Positions 12,560 through 22,071 of a stretch of DNA of 64,000 nucleotides are shown here, piece after piece. Under the pieces are notes generated by a model. It was not told the origin of the DNA, did not search any database, and saw only the letters and a program-made list of their open reading frames with translations. Each line of letters begins with the position of its first letter. Positions within the stretch are counted from its first letter, which is position 1. The position numbers and the translations under genes were made by a program. Source of the DNA: an uncultured Allorhizobium sp. (GTDB lineage: Bacteria > Pseudomonadota > Alphaproteobacteria > Rhizobiales > Rhizobiaceae); NCBI GenBank assembly GCA_958439205.1, contig OY288189.1:575960-639959 (forward strand). Reading direction: 5' to 3'.

Positions 12560-12934
12560 ATGTCCCTCAAGATTCGTCTCGCCCGCGGTGGTTCCAAGAA
12601 GCGCCCGTACTACCAGATCGTTGTTGCTGACGCCCGCGCTCCGCGCGACGGCCGTTTCCTCGACAAGGTCGGTTCCTGGAACCCGATGCTCGGCAAGGAC
12701 AACGAAAAGCGCGTTGAGCTGAACGTTGAAGCCATCAAGGCATGGGTTGCCAAGGGCGCCCAGCCGACCGACCGCGTCCTGCGCTTCATGGCAGAAGCCG
12801 GTCTCGCCGAGCGCGCTGCCCGCGTAAACCCGGACAAGGCAAAGCCGGGCAAGAAGGCCCAGGAACGTTCCGCTGAGAAGGCACAGAAGGCAGCCGACGC
12901 TGCTGCAGCTGCTTCGGAAGCCGCCGCAGAATAA
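12560..12934 (+). CDS. rpsP: 30S ribosomal protein bS16
   Basis: The N-terminal 80 residues ([37 protein letters not shown]) are textbook bS16, an early 16S rRNA-binding assembly protein. The C-terminus is extended by about 40 Ala/Lys/Glu-rich residues, as in other rhizobial bS16, for 124 residues in total. Ribosome-binding site AAGGAG precedes the ATG. A strong terminator follows, so the rpsP transcript ends before rimM. Confidence 0.97.
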   Translation: MSLKIRLARGGSKKRPYYQIVVADARAPRDGRFLDKVGSWNPMLGKDNEKRVELNVEAIKAWVAKGAQPTDRVLRFMAEAGLAERAARVNPDKAKPGKKAQERSAEKAQKAADAAAAASEAAAE

Positions 12935-12956
12935 TCGGCATCCAGCCGTTTACAGC

Positions 12957-12986
12957 GGGCGGTGGGTCACCCCACCGCCCGTTTTT
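12957..12986 (+). terminator. rho-independent terminator after rpsP
   Basis: Perfect 10-bp stem GGGCGGTGGG/CCCACCGCCC with loop TCAC and a following GTTTTT run. Confidence 0.9.
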
Positions 12987-13054
12987 GCGTTTTCTTTCCG
13001 GTCGCTTCCGCCTAAAAGGAAAGTCGAACCGCATGTGCAGGACCGTTCTCACCG

Positions 13055-13633
13055 ATGAGCAAGCTTGAAAACCCGATACTGATGGCCGTGATCGGTGCCG
13101 CCCAGGGGCTTAGGGGTGAGGTGCGGGTCAAGACATTCACCGAAGATCCGCTCGGCCTCGGCGACTATGGCTTCCTCTTTGCGGCCGACGGTCGCAAATT
13201 CGAGATCCTGGAGATCCGTGACGGCAAGACTGTCGCCATCGTGCGCTTTCGCGGTATCAACGACCGCAACGCTGCCGAGGTATTGAACGGAACCGAACTC
13301 TTCGTCGATCGCGACGCCCTGCCGGATGATGATCTTGACGAGGACGAGTTCTATTACGCCGATCTCGAAGGCCTCGAGGTCTATGACGCCGAGAACAATC
13401 ACTATGGTGCCGTAACGGCTGTCTATGACTTCGGCGCCGGTGATCTCCTCGAACTCAAGGGACCGGGCAAGCGCCCCGTGCTCATTCCGTTTTCCGAAGC
13501 CGCAGTGCTCGAAATCGATCTCGAAGGCGGCCGGCTTCTGGTCGATCCGATTGCCGCTGGCCTGAAGGATGACGGCGAAGAGAAGCCCTATGGTAATGCC
13601 GGCGGCAAGCCCCGCCCGAATAATGGTCGCTGA
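13055..13633 (+). CDS. rimM: 16S rRNA processing factor RimM
   Basis: RimM helps mature the 3' domain of 16S rRNA and binds uS19. The N-terminal domain starts [32 protein letters not shown] with the characteristic [12 protein letters not shown]; the C-terminal PRC-barrel contains [12 protein letters not shown] and [19 protein letters not shown]. 192 residues; a poorly conserved 25-residue Gly/Pro/Lys tail follows. It is seven bases upstream of trmD, the usual arrangement. Confidence 0.96.
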   Translation: MSKLENPILMAVIGAAQGLRGEVRVKTFTEDPLGLGDYGFLFAADGRKFEILEIRDGKTVAIVRFRGINDRNAAEVLNGTELFVDRDALPDDDLDEDEFYYADLEGLEVYDAENNHYGAVTAVYDFGAGDLLELKGPGKRPVLIPFSEAAVLEIDLEGGRLLVDPIAAGLKDDGEEKPYGNAGGKPRPNNGR

Positions 13634-13640
13634 GCGCCCC

Positions 13641-14333
13641 ATGCCCTTCAAGGCCTCCATCCTGACGCTCTATCCGTACATGTTTCCGGGTCATCTTGGC
13701 CTTGCGCTCGCAGGCCGGGCGCTTGAGCGTGGCGACTGGGAAATCGAGGCGGTGCAGATCCGCGATTTCGCCGAGGACAAGCACCGCAGCGTTGACGATA
13801 CGCCGTCGGGCGGCGGCGCCGGGATGGTGCTTCGACCCGATGTACTTGCGCGCGCGATTGATTCCATAGCCGACGATGGACGGCCGCGGCTGCTGATGAG
13901 CCCGCGTGGCCGACCCCTGACGCAGGAGCGGGTGAGGGAGCTCGCTGCAGGCGAAGGCGTGGTCATCGTCTGTGGTCGTTTTGAGGGCGTGGACCAGCGT
14001 GTGATCGATGCGCGCCAGCTCGAAGAGGTCTCGATCGGCGACTACATACTTTCCGGCGGCGAGCCTGCGGCACTCACAGTGCTGGATGCCGTCGTGCGCA
14101 TTCTTCCGGGGGTCATGGGAAACCAGCTCTCCGGCGTGCATGAGAGTTTCGAAGGCGGGCTGCTCGAGCACCCGCAATATACCCGCCCCCAAGTCTTCGA
14201 GGGCCGGGAGATCCCCGAGGTTCTGACCTCAGGCAATCATGCTGTCATCGAGAAATGGCGGCATGAGCAGGCTGTCGCACTCACCCGCGAGCGTCGCCCC
14301 GATTTGCTGCCGCCTCAGCCGGTGAAGAAATAG
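13641..14333 (+). CDS. trmD: tRNA (guanine37-N1)-methyltransferase TrmD
   Basis: TrmD methylates G37 of tRNAs to prevent frameshifting and is a trefoil-knot SPOUT enzyme. Visible knot motifs are [12 protein letters not shown] and [17 protein letters not shown], followed by LPGVMGN and LEHPQYTRP. Start [12 protein letters not shown] at 13641 fits homologues; an in-frame ATG at 13623 overlaps the rimM stop and is a possible alternative. 230 residues. Its 3' end overlaps the convergent TauE gene by 19 bases. Confidence 0.96.
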   Translation: MPFKASILTLYPYMFPGHLGLALAGRALERGDWEIEAVQIRDFAEDKHRSVDDTPSGGGAGMVLRPDVLARAIDSIADDGRPRLLMSPRGRPLTQERVRELAAGEGVVIVCGRFEGVDQRVIDARQLEEVSIGDYILSGGEPAALTVLDAVVRILPGVMGNQLSGVHESFEGGLLEHPQYTRPQVFEGREIPEVLTSGNHAVIEKWRHEQAVALTRERRPDLLPPQPVKK

Positions 14334-15061
14334 TAGGCCGCGAGCCCGAGCCCTGCCGCAACCACCATCCAGCGCAGCACAGATTGCGGCACCTTTTTTG
14401 CCATGGCCACACCCGCGTAACCGCCAGCGGCCACGGCCGGGATCATGATCGCGGCATGCAGCCAGGAGATAGCGCCTGCGCTCGCGAAGATCACGATGGC
14501 GACGGCGGCGATGACGATCGACAGGAAGTTCTTCAGCGCGTTCAAACGATGATAGTCGCCGCCGCTCGCAAGGCCGAGCGAGGCGAGCATCATGATGCCC
14601 ATGCCTGCGCCGAAGAAGCCGCCGTAGAACGAGGTCACGGCCTGAAGCGCGAGCCCGAGCGGACTTGCCGGGTGGCTTTCGCCCTTCGTCTTCGGTCTCA
14701 GCTTCGGGCCGGCTGCGAAGATCGCGGTGGCGCCGAGCAACAGCCACGGCACCATCGAGCGAAAGGCCGGGTTTGACAGCGAGATCAGAAAGAGCGAGCC
14801 GCCGACGGCACCCACGGCCGAAATGAGCCCGAGCACGATCGCGCTGCGCTTCATCTCTTTCAATTCGTTGCGATAGGCCAGCGTCGAGGTGATATAGCCG
14901 GGGAACTGGGTCACGGAAGAGGTGGCATTGGCACTGATTGGCGGCAGGCCGGCAAGTGTCAGCGCTCCGAAGGTCAGGAAGGTGCCGCCGCCTGCGATCG
15001 CGTTCACGGCGCCGGACAGGAAGCCGGATGTGAAGAGCAGGAAAATCATGGCAATGGTCAT
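14315..15061 (-). CDS. TauE/SafE-family sulfite/anion exporter-like membrane protein
   Basis: A 248-residue protein with about eight membrane segments. The repeated family signatures are present: [21 protein letters not shown] near the N-terminus and [19 protein letters not shown] in the second half. TauE/SafE proteins export sulfite, sulfoacetate or other anions; no sulfonate gene is near, so the substrate is open. Convergent with trmD, overlapping its end. Confidence 0.88.
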   Translation of the reverse strand: MTIAMIFLLFTSGFLSGAVNAIAGGGTFLTFGALTLAGLPPISANATSSVTQFPGYITSTLAYRNELKEMKRSAIVLGLISAVGAVGGSLFLISLSNPAFRSMVPWLLLGATAIFAAGPKLRPKTKGESHPASPLGLALQAVTSFYGGFFGAGMGIMMLASLGLASGGDYHRLNALKNFLSIVIAAVAIVIFASAGAISWLHAAIMIPAVAAGGYAGVAMAKKVPQSVLRWMVVAAGLGLAAYYFFTG

Positions 15062-15338
15062 GCGACAGCGCTCCCGATACTTGGAGGCGAAGTCTTAAGG
15101 GCAGGAATCCAACGCAGCAAGGCGTTCGGGGTGCCTACCGGACACGAAATTTGTCTCGCATGGGGTGACAAGCCGGCCTGCTTGGTGTAATGGCCCCATC
15201 GGAAATGGGCTCATTGCCCGTCTGCCAAAACAAAGAACTGCGAATTCGCTCCGACCCATCTGGGTCAATATCCTGCGGCATTGACCTGGGGATGACAGTT
15301 GAGCGCTCTGGCTGTTTCAGAAGAAACCGAGGTTAGAC

Positions 15339-15875
15339 ATGAACATCATTCAGCAGCTGGAAGCCGAACAGGCCGCCAAGATCGAAGCCAAGCGCAAGCT
15401 TCCGGAATTCTCCCCGGGCGACACGGTTCGCGTCAACGTGACCGTCAAGGAAGGCAACCGTACCCGCGTGCAGGCCTATGAAGGCGTTTGCATCGCTCGT
15501 TCGGGCGGCGGCATCAACGAGAGCTTCACGGTTCGCAAGATCTCCTACGGCGAAGGCGTCGAGCGCGTATTCCCGGTCTACTCGCCGCTCGTCGAAAGCG
15601 TCGAAATCGTTCGCCGCGGTAAGGTCCGTCGCGCCAAGCTGTACTACCTGCGCGATCGTCGCGGCAAGTCGGCTCGTATCGTCGAGAACACCGGCACCCG
15701 CGCCCGCAAGCTGAACGACGCTGAGCGCGCCGCCGTTGCCGAAGAAAAGGCACGTCTGGAAGCCGAGAAGGTTGCAGCAGCACAGGCTCTGGCCGCCGAA
15801 AAGGCAGCAGCCGAAGCCGCTGAAAAGGCCGCTGCCGCTGAAGCTGCAGCAGCAGCCGAAGCTTCTGCCGAATAA
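15339..15875 (+). CDS. rplS: 50S ribosomal protein bL19
   Basis: bL19 sits at the 30S-50S interface. The first 120 residues are standard ([73 protein letters not shown]). The remaining 55 residues form an Ala/Glu/Lys coiled tail typical of rhizobial bL19 (178 residues against about 115 in E. coli). GAGG ribosome-binding site upstream. In many bacteria rplS follows trmD directly; here a permease gene on the opposite strand is interposed. Confidence 0.97.
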   Translation: MNIIQQLEAEQAAKIEAKRKLPEFSPGDTVRVNVTVKEGNRTRVQAYEGVCIARSGGGINESFTVRKISYGEGVERVFPVYSPLVESVEIVRRGKVRRAKLYYLRDRRGKSARIVENTGTRARKLNDAERAAVAEEKARLEAEKVAAAQALAAEKAAAEAAEKAAAAEAAAAAEASAE

Positions 15876-15897
15876 GCAGACGCAAAACGCATTGATG

Positions 15898-15925
15898 AAA
15901 GGCTCCGGTTTCCGGAGCCTTTTTT
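15898..15925 (+). terminator. rho-independent terminator after rplS
   Basis: AAAGGCTCCGG, loop TTT, CCGGAGCCTTT plus further T residues; perfect stem. Confidence 0.93.
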
Positions 15926-15955
15926 CGTTTGGGCCTATGGAAGCAGTTTGGTCGC

Positions 15956-16786
15956 TCAGAGGCTGATGCTGATCGCACCACCAGCCACGATGATGCAGGC
16001 AAGCAGTCTGCGAAGGGTGAGCGGTTCACCCAACAGGAACGCGCCGATCAGCACTGCAAAGACGACGCTTGTTTCGCGAACTGCGGTGACTAGGCCCGCG
16101 GGCGCATAGGCATAGGCCACCACGACGAGCCCATAGGCCAGCATGGCGACTACGCCGCCAGCAGCGGCCTTCCAGGTCAGCGGAGATCGCACGTCGATGA
16201 CAAGGCCCCTTCGGGTCACCGCGAAGGCTATCGTGATCATGATGCCGAAGAGAAACAGCACCCAGAGTGCATAGGCGACTGGTTGCTCGACCAGTTTCAC
16301 TCCCCGAGAGTCGACCGTGGAATAGCAGGCGATGATCAGGCCGGTCGCAAGGGCAAAGAGGATGGATGAGGTCGCAGCGCGGCTCTTGCCGAGCGACAGG
16401 CTCATGATGCCGGCGGCAATCAGGATGACACCCAGTGTTTGCCAGAGCCCCAGCACCTCACCAAAGAAGAGGAGGCCGCCCAGCGTGACCAGCAGCGGCA
16501 CGGCGCCGCGAACGATCGGATAGACCTGCCCCAGCTCGCCATGCCTGTAGGCCGCGACCAGAAACAGGCTGTAGCCGACCTGGAGGCCCGCCGACAGCAA
16601 GATATAGGGCCAGGCGGCGGCTCCGGGGACGGGAACCATGAACAGCAAGGGCAGGGTGATGATGCTTCCTGCGAGGCTCATTACTGTGATCGACCAGAGC
16701 CGGTCCGCTCCGGTGCGCAGAAAGGCATTCCAGCTGGCATGCAGAACGGCAGCTATCAGCGCCAGGCCGATGGCGACGGTACTCAC
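15956..16786 (-). CDS. EamA/DMT-superfamily transporter
   Basis: A 276-residue membrane protein with ten predicted segments in two EamA repeats; the first begins VLHASWNAFLRTGADRL and the second ends VVFAVLIGAFLLGEPLTLRRLLACIIVAGG, the usual EamA signature. Such proteins export or import amino acids, nucleosides or other small metabolites; no substrate can be assigned. The start codon at 16784-16786 is GTG. Single gene, followed on the minus side by the rplS terminator region. Confidence 0.88.
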   Translation of the reverse strand: MSTVAIGLALIAAVLHASWNAFLRTGADRLWSITVMSLAGSIITLPLLFMVPVPGAAAWPYILLSAGLQVGYSLFLVAAYRHGELGQVYPIVRGAVPLLVTLGGLLFFGEVLGLWQTLGVILIAAGIMSLSLGKSRAATSSILFALATGLIIACYSTVDSRGVKLVEQPVAYALWVLFLFGIMITIAFAVTRRGLVIDVRSPLTWKAAAGGVVAMLAYGLVVVAYAYAPAGLVTAVRETSVVFAVLIGAFLLGEPLTLRRLLACIIVAGGAISISL

Positions 16787-16911
16787 GGCCGCAGCCTGCG
16801 GGTCGAGAGATCAAATTCGCGGATGTTCATGGAAGACCTGCAGGGCGGCATATGACATTTTTGTGACAGCGCGACGATAGCGGCTTTGGGTGCCTTTGCA
16901 ACGGTCCGGCC

Positions 16912-16942
16912 AAAAGAAAACCGCCCGCTTTTCAGCGGGCGG
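16912..16942 (-). terminator. rho-independent terminator after leuC
   Basis: On the minus strand the stem CCGCCCGCT/AGCGGGCGG (9 bp, 4-base loop) is followed by TTTTCTTTT. Confidence 0.9.
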
Positions 16943-16970
16943 CTACGGTGCATACCAGCGTGTCGATGTC

Positions 16971-18380
16971 TTACTTGAAGCTTCGGATGTCGACGAAGTG
17001 ACCCGCAACAGCGGCAGCTGCCGCCATTGCCGGCGAGACAAGGTGCGTGCGGCCCTTGAAGCCCTGGCGACCTTCGAAGTTGCGGTTCGAGGTCGAGGCG
17101 CAGCGCTCGCCCGGCTTCAGACGGTCGTCGTTCATGGCGAGGCACATCGAGCAGCCCGGCTCGCGCCAGTCGAAGCCAGCGGCCTTGAAGATCTTGTCGA
17201 GGCCTTCCGCTTCTGCCTGTTCCTTCACGAGGCCAGAGCCCGGGACGATCATGGCCGATACGGTGGAAGCCACCGTCTTGCCTTCGACGACCTTGGCCAC
17301 TTCGCGCAGGTCCTCGATACGGCCGTTGGTGCAGGAACCGATGAAGACGCGGTCGACGGCGATGTCGGTGATCTTGGTGCCTGGCTTCAGGCCCATATAG
17401 TCGAGCGCGCGCCACTTGGAGGTGCGCTTCGTCTCATCCTGGATGTCATCAGGGTTCGGGACGACGCCTTCGACCGAGACGACGTCCTCGGGCGAGGAGC
17501 CCCAGGAGACGATCGGCGGCAGGTTGGCAGCGTCGAGAACGACGACGCGGTCGAAATGCGCACCTTCATCGGACTTCAGCGTCTTCCAATAGGAAATCGC
17601 CTGCTCGAGCGCTTCGCCCTTCGGCGCGCGCGGCTTGTCCTTGATGTATTCGAAGGTCTTTTCATCGGGTGCGATGAGACCGGCGCGGGCGCCGCCTTCG
17701 ATCGTCATGTTGCAGACGGTCATACGGCCTTCCATCGACAGGGCCTCAATCGCCTCGCCGGCGAATTCGATGACGTGGCCGGTGCCGCCGGCCGTGCCGA
17801 TCTCGCCGATGATCGCAAGGATGATGTCCTTTGCGGTCACGCCTTCGGGCAACTTCCCGTCGACGCGCACCAGCATGTTCTTGGCCTTCTGCTGGATCAG
17901 CGTCTGGGTCGCGAGCACATGCTCAACTTCAGACGTGCCGATACCATGCGCCAGCGCACCGAAGGCGCCATGCGTCGAGGTGTGGCTGTCGCCGCAGACG
18001 ATGGTCATGCCCGGCAGGGTGAAGCCCTGTTCCGGGCCGACGATGTGCACGATGCCCTGGCGCTTGTCGGAAGCGGAGTAATATTCGACGCCGAATTCTG
18101 CAGCATTGGTGGCGAGCGCCTCGACTTGGATCCGGCTTTCCTCGTTCTTGATGCCGAGATGGCGGTCCGGCGAGGTCGGAACGTTGTGGTCGACCACGGC
18201 CAGCGTCTTCTGCGGTGCGCGAACCTTGCGGCCGGCCATTCGCAGCCCTTCGAAGGCCTGCGGAGACGTCACTTCATGGACGAGGTGACGGTCGATGTAG
18301 AGAAGACAGGTGCCGTCGTCCTGGCGATCAACGACGTGGTCGTCCCAGATCTTGTCGTAAAGGGTGCGGGGTGCGCTCAT
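16971..18380 (-). CDS. leuC: 3-isopropylmalate dehydratase large subunit
   Basis: LeuC with LeuD isomerises 2- to 3-isopropylmalate in leucine synthesis. The 469-residue protein has the aconitase-type [4Fe-4S] ligands in [14 protein letters not shown] and [10 protein letters not shown], and the N-terminal [12 protein letters not shown] and [12 protein letters not shown] signatures. Start at 18380 (MSAPRTLYD) is supported by homologous length. leuD (43017) and leuB (44790) are 25 kb away, as usual in rhizobia where the leu genes are scattered. Confidence 0.98.
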   Translation of the reverse strand: MSAPRTLYDKIWDDHVVDRQDDGTCLLYIDRHLVHEVTSPQAFEGLRMAGRKVRAPQKTLAVVDHNVPTSPDRHLGIKNEESRIQVEALATNAAEFGVEYYSASDKRQGIVHIVGPEQGFTLPGMTIVCGDSHTSTHGAFGALAHGIGTSEVEHVLATQTLIQQKAKNMLVRVDGKLPEGVTAKDIILAIIGEIGTAGGTGHVIEFAGEAIEALSMEGRMTVCNMTIEGGARAGLIAPDEKTFEYIKDKPRAPKGEALEQAISYWKTLKSDEGAHFDRVVVLDAANLPPIVSWGSSPEDVVSVEGVVPNPDDIQDETKRTSKWRALDYMGLKPGTKITDIAVDRVFIGSCTNGRIEDLREVAKVVEGKTVASTVSAMIVPGSGLVKEQAEAEGLDKIFKAAGFDWREPGCSMCLAMNDDRLKPGERCASTSNRNFEGRQGFKGRTHLVSPAMAAAAAVAGHFVDIRSFK

Positions 18381-18459
18381 GGGTTAAGTTCCGTCCAGAC
18401 TGAGGAAAAGGGATTTCGGTTTTTTAGGATGCAACAAGGTCGGCCGCAGCCGAAGGCGC

Positions 18460-18576
18460 TCAGCCGCGAAGGCTCGCCAAGGCCCCTTGAACGCGCGCGA
18501 AAAAGCGTGCCGGCAGACGCTTGTGGTCCTGCAGCACGATAAACTGGTTCGCGAGGCATCCGAATTTCGATCCCAT
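18460..18576 (-). CDS. possible 38-residue small protein upstream of leuC
   Basis: Within the 328-base leuC-ppk2 intergenic region, an ATG at 18576 opens a 38-codon frame ending in TGA at 18460. The predicted product has a coherent body (FIVLQDHKRLPARFFARVQG, then ALASLRG) and codon use with mostly G/C third positions like neighbouring genes. No strong ribosome-binding site is visible. It lies about 80 bases upstream of leuC on the same strand, so it could be a leader-encoded peptide or a chance frame. It is not Leu-rich enough (5 of 38) to be a classical leu attenuator peptide. I see no other feature in this interval. Confidence 0.3.
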   Translation of the reverse strand: MGSKFGCLANQFIVLQDHKRLPARFFARVQGALASLRG

Positions 18577-18709
18577 GAGCGGCGTCTTACCAGTTTTCGC
18601 TGTTGTCGGCAATTGCTTCGCTGGTCCTGTGACATCCGTCTGTCATGAAGCAGTCGTGCAAGCATGATTGATCTTCGTCAGTATAGATCATCCTCTCGGA
18701 ACCCGCGTC

Positions 18710-19603
18710 ATGAACGAAGACATCCATCGCATCAAGAATGAGATCCTCGACAGTTTCGACGAGGAACTGGAGCAACAGCTGGACGAGGATCGTCTCGACG
18801 ATCTCGTCGCGGACGGGATGTCGGAACCGACGATCGACAGACGAATCTATTTCCGCGAACTATTTCGCCTGCAGCATGAGCTGGTCCGTCTGCAGGACTG
18901 GGTGCAATACAAGAAGCTGAAGATGGTCGTGCTGTTCGAAGGCCGCGATTCAGCCGGCAAGGGCGGCGCGATCAAGCGCGTTACCCAGCGGCTCAATCCG
19001 CGCGTCTGCCGGGTCGTGGCGCTTCCTGCGCCGACCGAACGCGAGCGGAGCCAGTGGTATTTCCAGCGCTATGTGCAGCATTTGCCGACGGCTGGCGAAA
19101 TGGTTCTGTTCGACCGCTCCTGGTACAACAGGGCCGGCGTTGAGCGGGTGATGGGCTTCTGCGGGCCGGACGAACTGGAAGAGTTCTTTCGGTCTGTGCC
19201 TGAGTTCGAGCGCATGCTGGTGCGCTCCGGCATCATTCTCGTGAAGTACTGGTTCTCGATCACCGACGAGGAGCAGGAATTCCGCTTCCGCATGCGGATC
19301 AACGATCCCTTGAAGCAGTGGAAGCTGTCGCCCATGGACCTGGAGAGCCGCGTCCATTGGGAGGCTTACACGCGTGCCAAGGAAGAGATGCTTGAGCGTA
19401 CGCATATCCCGGAAGCCCCGTGGTGGGTGGTCCAGGCAGTCGACAAGAAGAAGGCGCGTCTCAATATGATCGCCCATCTTCTGTCGCAGGTGCCTTACGA
19501 GCATGTGCCGAAGGAAACCGTGGAGCTTCCTGAACGCGTTCGCAACGCCGACTATATCCGCCATCCAGTGCCGACCGAGATGTATGTTCCCGAACGTTAC
19601 TGA
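18710..19603 (+). CDS. ppk2: polyphosphate kinase 2 (PPK2 family)
   Basis: PPK2 enzymes phosphorylate nucleoside mono- or diphosphates with polyphosphate. The Walker A-like loop FEGRDSAGKGGAIKR (about residues 77-91), the lid-region PTERERSQWYFQRYVQHLP and the Walker B-like LFDRSWYNRAGVERVMGF are all present. 297 residues with a short acidic N-terminus corresponds to class I/III single-domain PPK2. The ATG at 18710 is preferred over an upstream TTG at 18668. Which nucleotide it prefers cannot be read from sequence. Confidence 0.94.
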   Translation: MNEDIHRIKNEILDSFDEELEQQLDEDRLDDLVADGMSEPTIDRRIYFRELFRLQHELVRLQDWVQYKKLKMVVLFEGRDSAGKGGAIKRVTQRLNPRVCRVVALPAPTERERSQWYFQRYVQHLPTAGEMVLFDRSWYNRAGVERVMGFCGPDELEEFFRSVPEFERMLVRSGIILVKYWFSITDEEQEFRFRMRINDPLKQWKLSPMDLESRVHWEAYTRAKEEMLERTHIPEAPWWVVQAVDKKKARLNMIAHLLSQVPYEHVPKETVELPERVRNADYIRHPVPTEMYVPERY

Positions 19604-19612
19604 CGGGGCGCT

Positions 19613-20434
19613 TCAGTCGCGCATGCGGGTGCGCATGCGCTGCTCGAAGCCGCGAAGCAGGATCGACAACCCGATCGTCAGCACCAGGTAGACATAGGCC
19701 ACGATCGAATAGGTCTCGAAGAAGCGGAAGGACCCGGAAGCGTAGACTTTGCCCATCTGGGTGATGTCTGCGACGCCGAGTACCGAGACGAGGGACGAGT
19801 CCTTGACCATCGCCACGAAATCGTTCGAGAGCGGCGGGAAGATCACGCGGATCGCCTGGGGGAAGACCACCAGTCGAAACCGCTGGCTGCGGCTCAAGCC
19901 CAGAGCCTTTGCCGCCTCTATCTGGCCCTTGTCGATCGATTGGATGCCCGCGCGGAAGATTTCGGCGATAAAGGCCGAATAGCCGATCATCAGGGCGATG
20001 ATCGCTCGCCACATCAGCGAGAAGTCGCGCACAACCATGGCGTCCGTCAGGCCGATTGAGATCAGGGGCGCGGTCACAAGGTTGTAAAGCGCCACAAAGG
20101 CGGGCGCGCCGACAAAGGCGATGTAGAAGAGCAGCACCAGGATCGGAATGCCGCGCACCACTTCCACGTAGAAGCGTGCCACTTGCCGCAGGGCCATGTG
20201 GTCCGACATGCCGAGCAGCGCAATCAACAGCCCCAGTGCCGTGGCCAGAAGGAAGCCGATCAGCGTCACGAAAACAGTGACGCCGAGCCCTTTGACCACG
20301 GTGTTGAAGACTTGCGTGTAGAGATCGCTGAAGAAGATGACGATCCCGAGGGTCAGCGCCATCACGACGAAGGCGATCAGCCACCACGGCCGATCGCCTT
20401 TCTGGTCACCCTGAGGCAGGGTCTGGAATGCCAT
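19613..20434 (-). CDS. amino-acid ABC transporter permease (His/Glu/Gln/Arg type)
   Basis: A 273-residue inner-membrane permease with five to six segments. The family signature EVVRGIPILVLLFYIAF and the EAA loop EAAKALGLSRSQRFRLVVFPQAIRVIFPPLSNDF are clear and place it in the HisM/GltK group of polar-amino-acid permeases. It lies 37 bases downstream of the substrate-binding protein gene. No ATP-binding subunit is encoded nearby, so it must borrow one from elsewhere. Confidence 0.93.
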   Translation of the reverse strand: MAFQTLPQGDQKGDRPWWLIAFVVMALTLGIVIFFSDLYTQVFNTVVKGLGVTVFVTLIGFLLATALGLLIALLGMSDHMALRQVARFYVEVVRGIPILVLLFYIAFVGAPAFVALYNLVTAPLISIGLTDAMVVRDFSLMWRAIIALMIGYSAFIAEIFRAGIQSIDKGQIEAAKALGLSRSQRFRLVVFPQAIRVIFPPLSNDFVAMVKDSSLVSVLGVADITQMGKVYASGSFRFFETYSIVAYVYLVLTIGLSILLRGFEQRMRTRMRD

Positions 20435-20471
20435 CAGTCACCCGCCTTCAGGTCGCAGGTCTGAAACTGGC

Positions 20472-21269
20472 TCATTCGCCCATCTTGTAGTCGAGGAACC
20501 ACTTCTTGTTCATGGCTTCGATCGTGCCATCGGCTTTCATCGAAGCGATGGCTGCATTCACCGGAGCCACGAGATCGGAACCCTTGGTGAAGATGAAGCC
20601 GAAGTCTTCCGAACCGAGCGGACCACCGACGAGCTTGAGACCGCCGTTCGAGGAATCGACATAGCCCTTGCCGGCCGTGCCGTCCGTCAGGACTACATCG
20701 ACATCACCTGTCTTCAGCGCCTGAACGGTCGCGCCGAAGGTTTCAAACAGCTTGATGCGCGGGTTCTGCTCGTTGCCGTCGAGGATCTCGTATACGGCCG
20801 TGTAGAAGGGCGTGGTCCCAGGCTGGGCGCCGACGAGACCATCCGTGAACTCACCGAAGCTCTTGCCATCCGTGAAGCGGCTTTCATCGCCACGGACCAG
20901 CATGAACTGCTCGGAACGCATATAGGGCTCGGAGAAATCAACCTTCTCCTTGCGATCTTCCTTGATGGTGATGCCGGTCATGCCGATGTTGAACTGACCA
21001 TCCGAGACAGCCTGGATCATCGCGTCCCAGGAGGTGTTCTGGTATTCCACCTTGAAGTTCAAACGCTTGGCGATCTCGTTCATGGCGTCATATTCCCAGC
21101 CGATCTGCTGGCCGGACTTTGGATCCACGAATTGCAGCGGAGGATAGGCGTTTTCCGTCACGACCACGACGGATTTTCCGCCGAGATCCGGCAGGTCGCT
21201 CGCATGCGCGGCGAAAGGAACAAGGGCAAGGGCGGACAGACCGGCAAGAACGGCGCGGCGGAACAGCAT
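20472..21269 (-). CDS. amino-acid ABC transporter periplasmic binding protein
   Basis: A 265-residue family-3 solute-binding protein with an N-terminal signal peptide (MLFRRAVLAGLSALALVPFAAHA, cleaved near residue 23). The mature part begins with VVVVTENAYPPLQFVD and has GWEYDAMNEIAKRLNFKVEY and NIGMTGITIKEDRKEKVDFSEPYM, the family-3 signature. ATG at 21269 is chosen because a GGGAGA site precedes it and it starts the signal peptide. It forms a two-gene uptake unit with the permease downstream; substrate is a polar amino acid, not further resolvable. Confidence 0.94.
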   Translation of the reverse strand: MLFRRAVLAGLSALALVPFAAHASDLPDLGGKSVVVVTENAYPPLQFVDPKSGQQIGWEYDAMNEIAKRLNFKVEYQNTSWDAMIQAVSDGQFNIGMTGITIKEDRKEKVDFSEPYMRSEQFMLVRGDESRFTDGKSFGEFTDGLVGAQPGTTPFYTAVYEILDGNEQNPRIKLFETFGATVQALKTGDVDVVLTDGTAGKGYVDSSNGGLKLVGGPLGSEDFGFIFTKGSDLVAPVNAAIASMKADGTIEAMNKKWFLDYKMGE

Positions 21270-21495
21270 GGAAATCTCCCGAATTGTGGCAGCGCAGAGT
21301 GTCACATCTTGTTCCATGCTGGCAAGGACTGCCAACGCGACGACGAACACCTGAAGCATCTTGTTCTAGCAGTGCCGGTGGGGTGGGTGGTTCTGTTTTT
21401 CAGACCTTAACTGGAAAAACTGCCTTCTGGCGGCGCCCTCCAGCAAACGATATCCCTTCGAGCAAATTTCCTCGCTGTTCCCAAGGGATAAGTTC

Positions 21496-22002
21496 ATGCT
21501 CAAGCGATCCGCAGTTCTGGCCATCAGCCTAGGTTTGTTCACGCCTTTGACCTACCCCGTTTTGGTCTCTGCCCAGGAGGCTGTCGTCGCCGCGGCCGAC
21601 AAGGAAGCCTTGTTCACAAGTGCCGATCCGAAGCTGCATGCCAACAAGCAGGTCGTCTATCACATCATGCGCGACCTCTTGGAAGCCGGGCATTGGGACA
21701 AGGCCGATCAGTTCCTGACCGAGCGCTACCTCCAGCACAATCCAAACGTGCCTTCGGGGCGCGATACGGTTGTCGGGTTTTTCACCCAGGTCCTGAAGGT
21801 CGAAAAGAAGCCGATCCCCGAGAAACTGTCGACACCAGTGGCTTTCGTCACGGCCGAGGGCGATCTGGTCACGGTTGCCATCGTTCGGGAGGAGAAGGAC
21901 CCGAAGGATCCTTCCAAGACCTATACCACCACCTGGTATGACACCTGGCGCATCGTCGACGGAAAGGCCGACGAGCACTGGGATTCGGCAATCAAGGAAT
22001 AA
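21496..22002 (+). CDS. secreted NTF2/SnoaL-like protein
   Basis: 168 residues with a signal peptide (MLKRSAVLAISLGLFTPLTYPVLVSAQ). The mature portion, HIMRDLLEAGHWDKADQFLTERYLQHNPNVPSGRDTVVGFF, has the conserved YxQHNP and G-x-FF pattern of SnoaL-like NTF2-fold proteins, a cone-shaped fold used by many small enzymes and binding proteins. Ends with TWRIVDGKADEHWD. The reaction is unknown. A probable lone periplasmic protein. Confidence 0.82.
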   Translation: MLKRSAVLAISLGLFTPLTYPVLVSAQEAVVAAADKEALFTSADPKLHANKQVVYHIMRDLLEAGHWDKADQFLTERYLQHNPNVPSGRDTVVGFFTQVLKVEKKPIPEKLSTPVAFVTAEGDLVTVAIVREEKDPKDPSKTYTTTWYDTWRIVDGKADEHWDSAIKE

Positions 22003-22041
22003 AGTAAAAGCGGGCCACCCTCGTTTCCGCAGGTGGCCCGC
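22001..22041 (-). terminator. terminator after the aldo/keto reductase gene
   Basis: GCGGGCCACC (22010-22019) pairs perfectly with GGTGGCCCGC (22032-22041). Read on the minus strand it is followed by TTTTACTTTATT, so it best fits termination of the minus-strand reductase gene; the plus side lacks a T-run but may share the hairpin. Confidence 0.75.
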
Positions 22042-22071
22042 ACAATTCTGGTCAGTCGTGTCTCACGTGAA

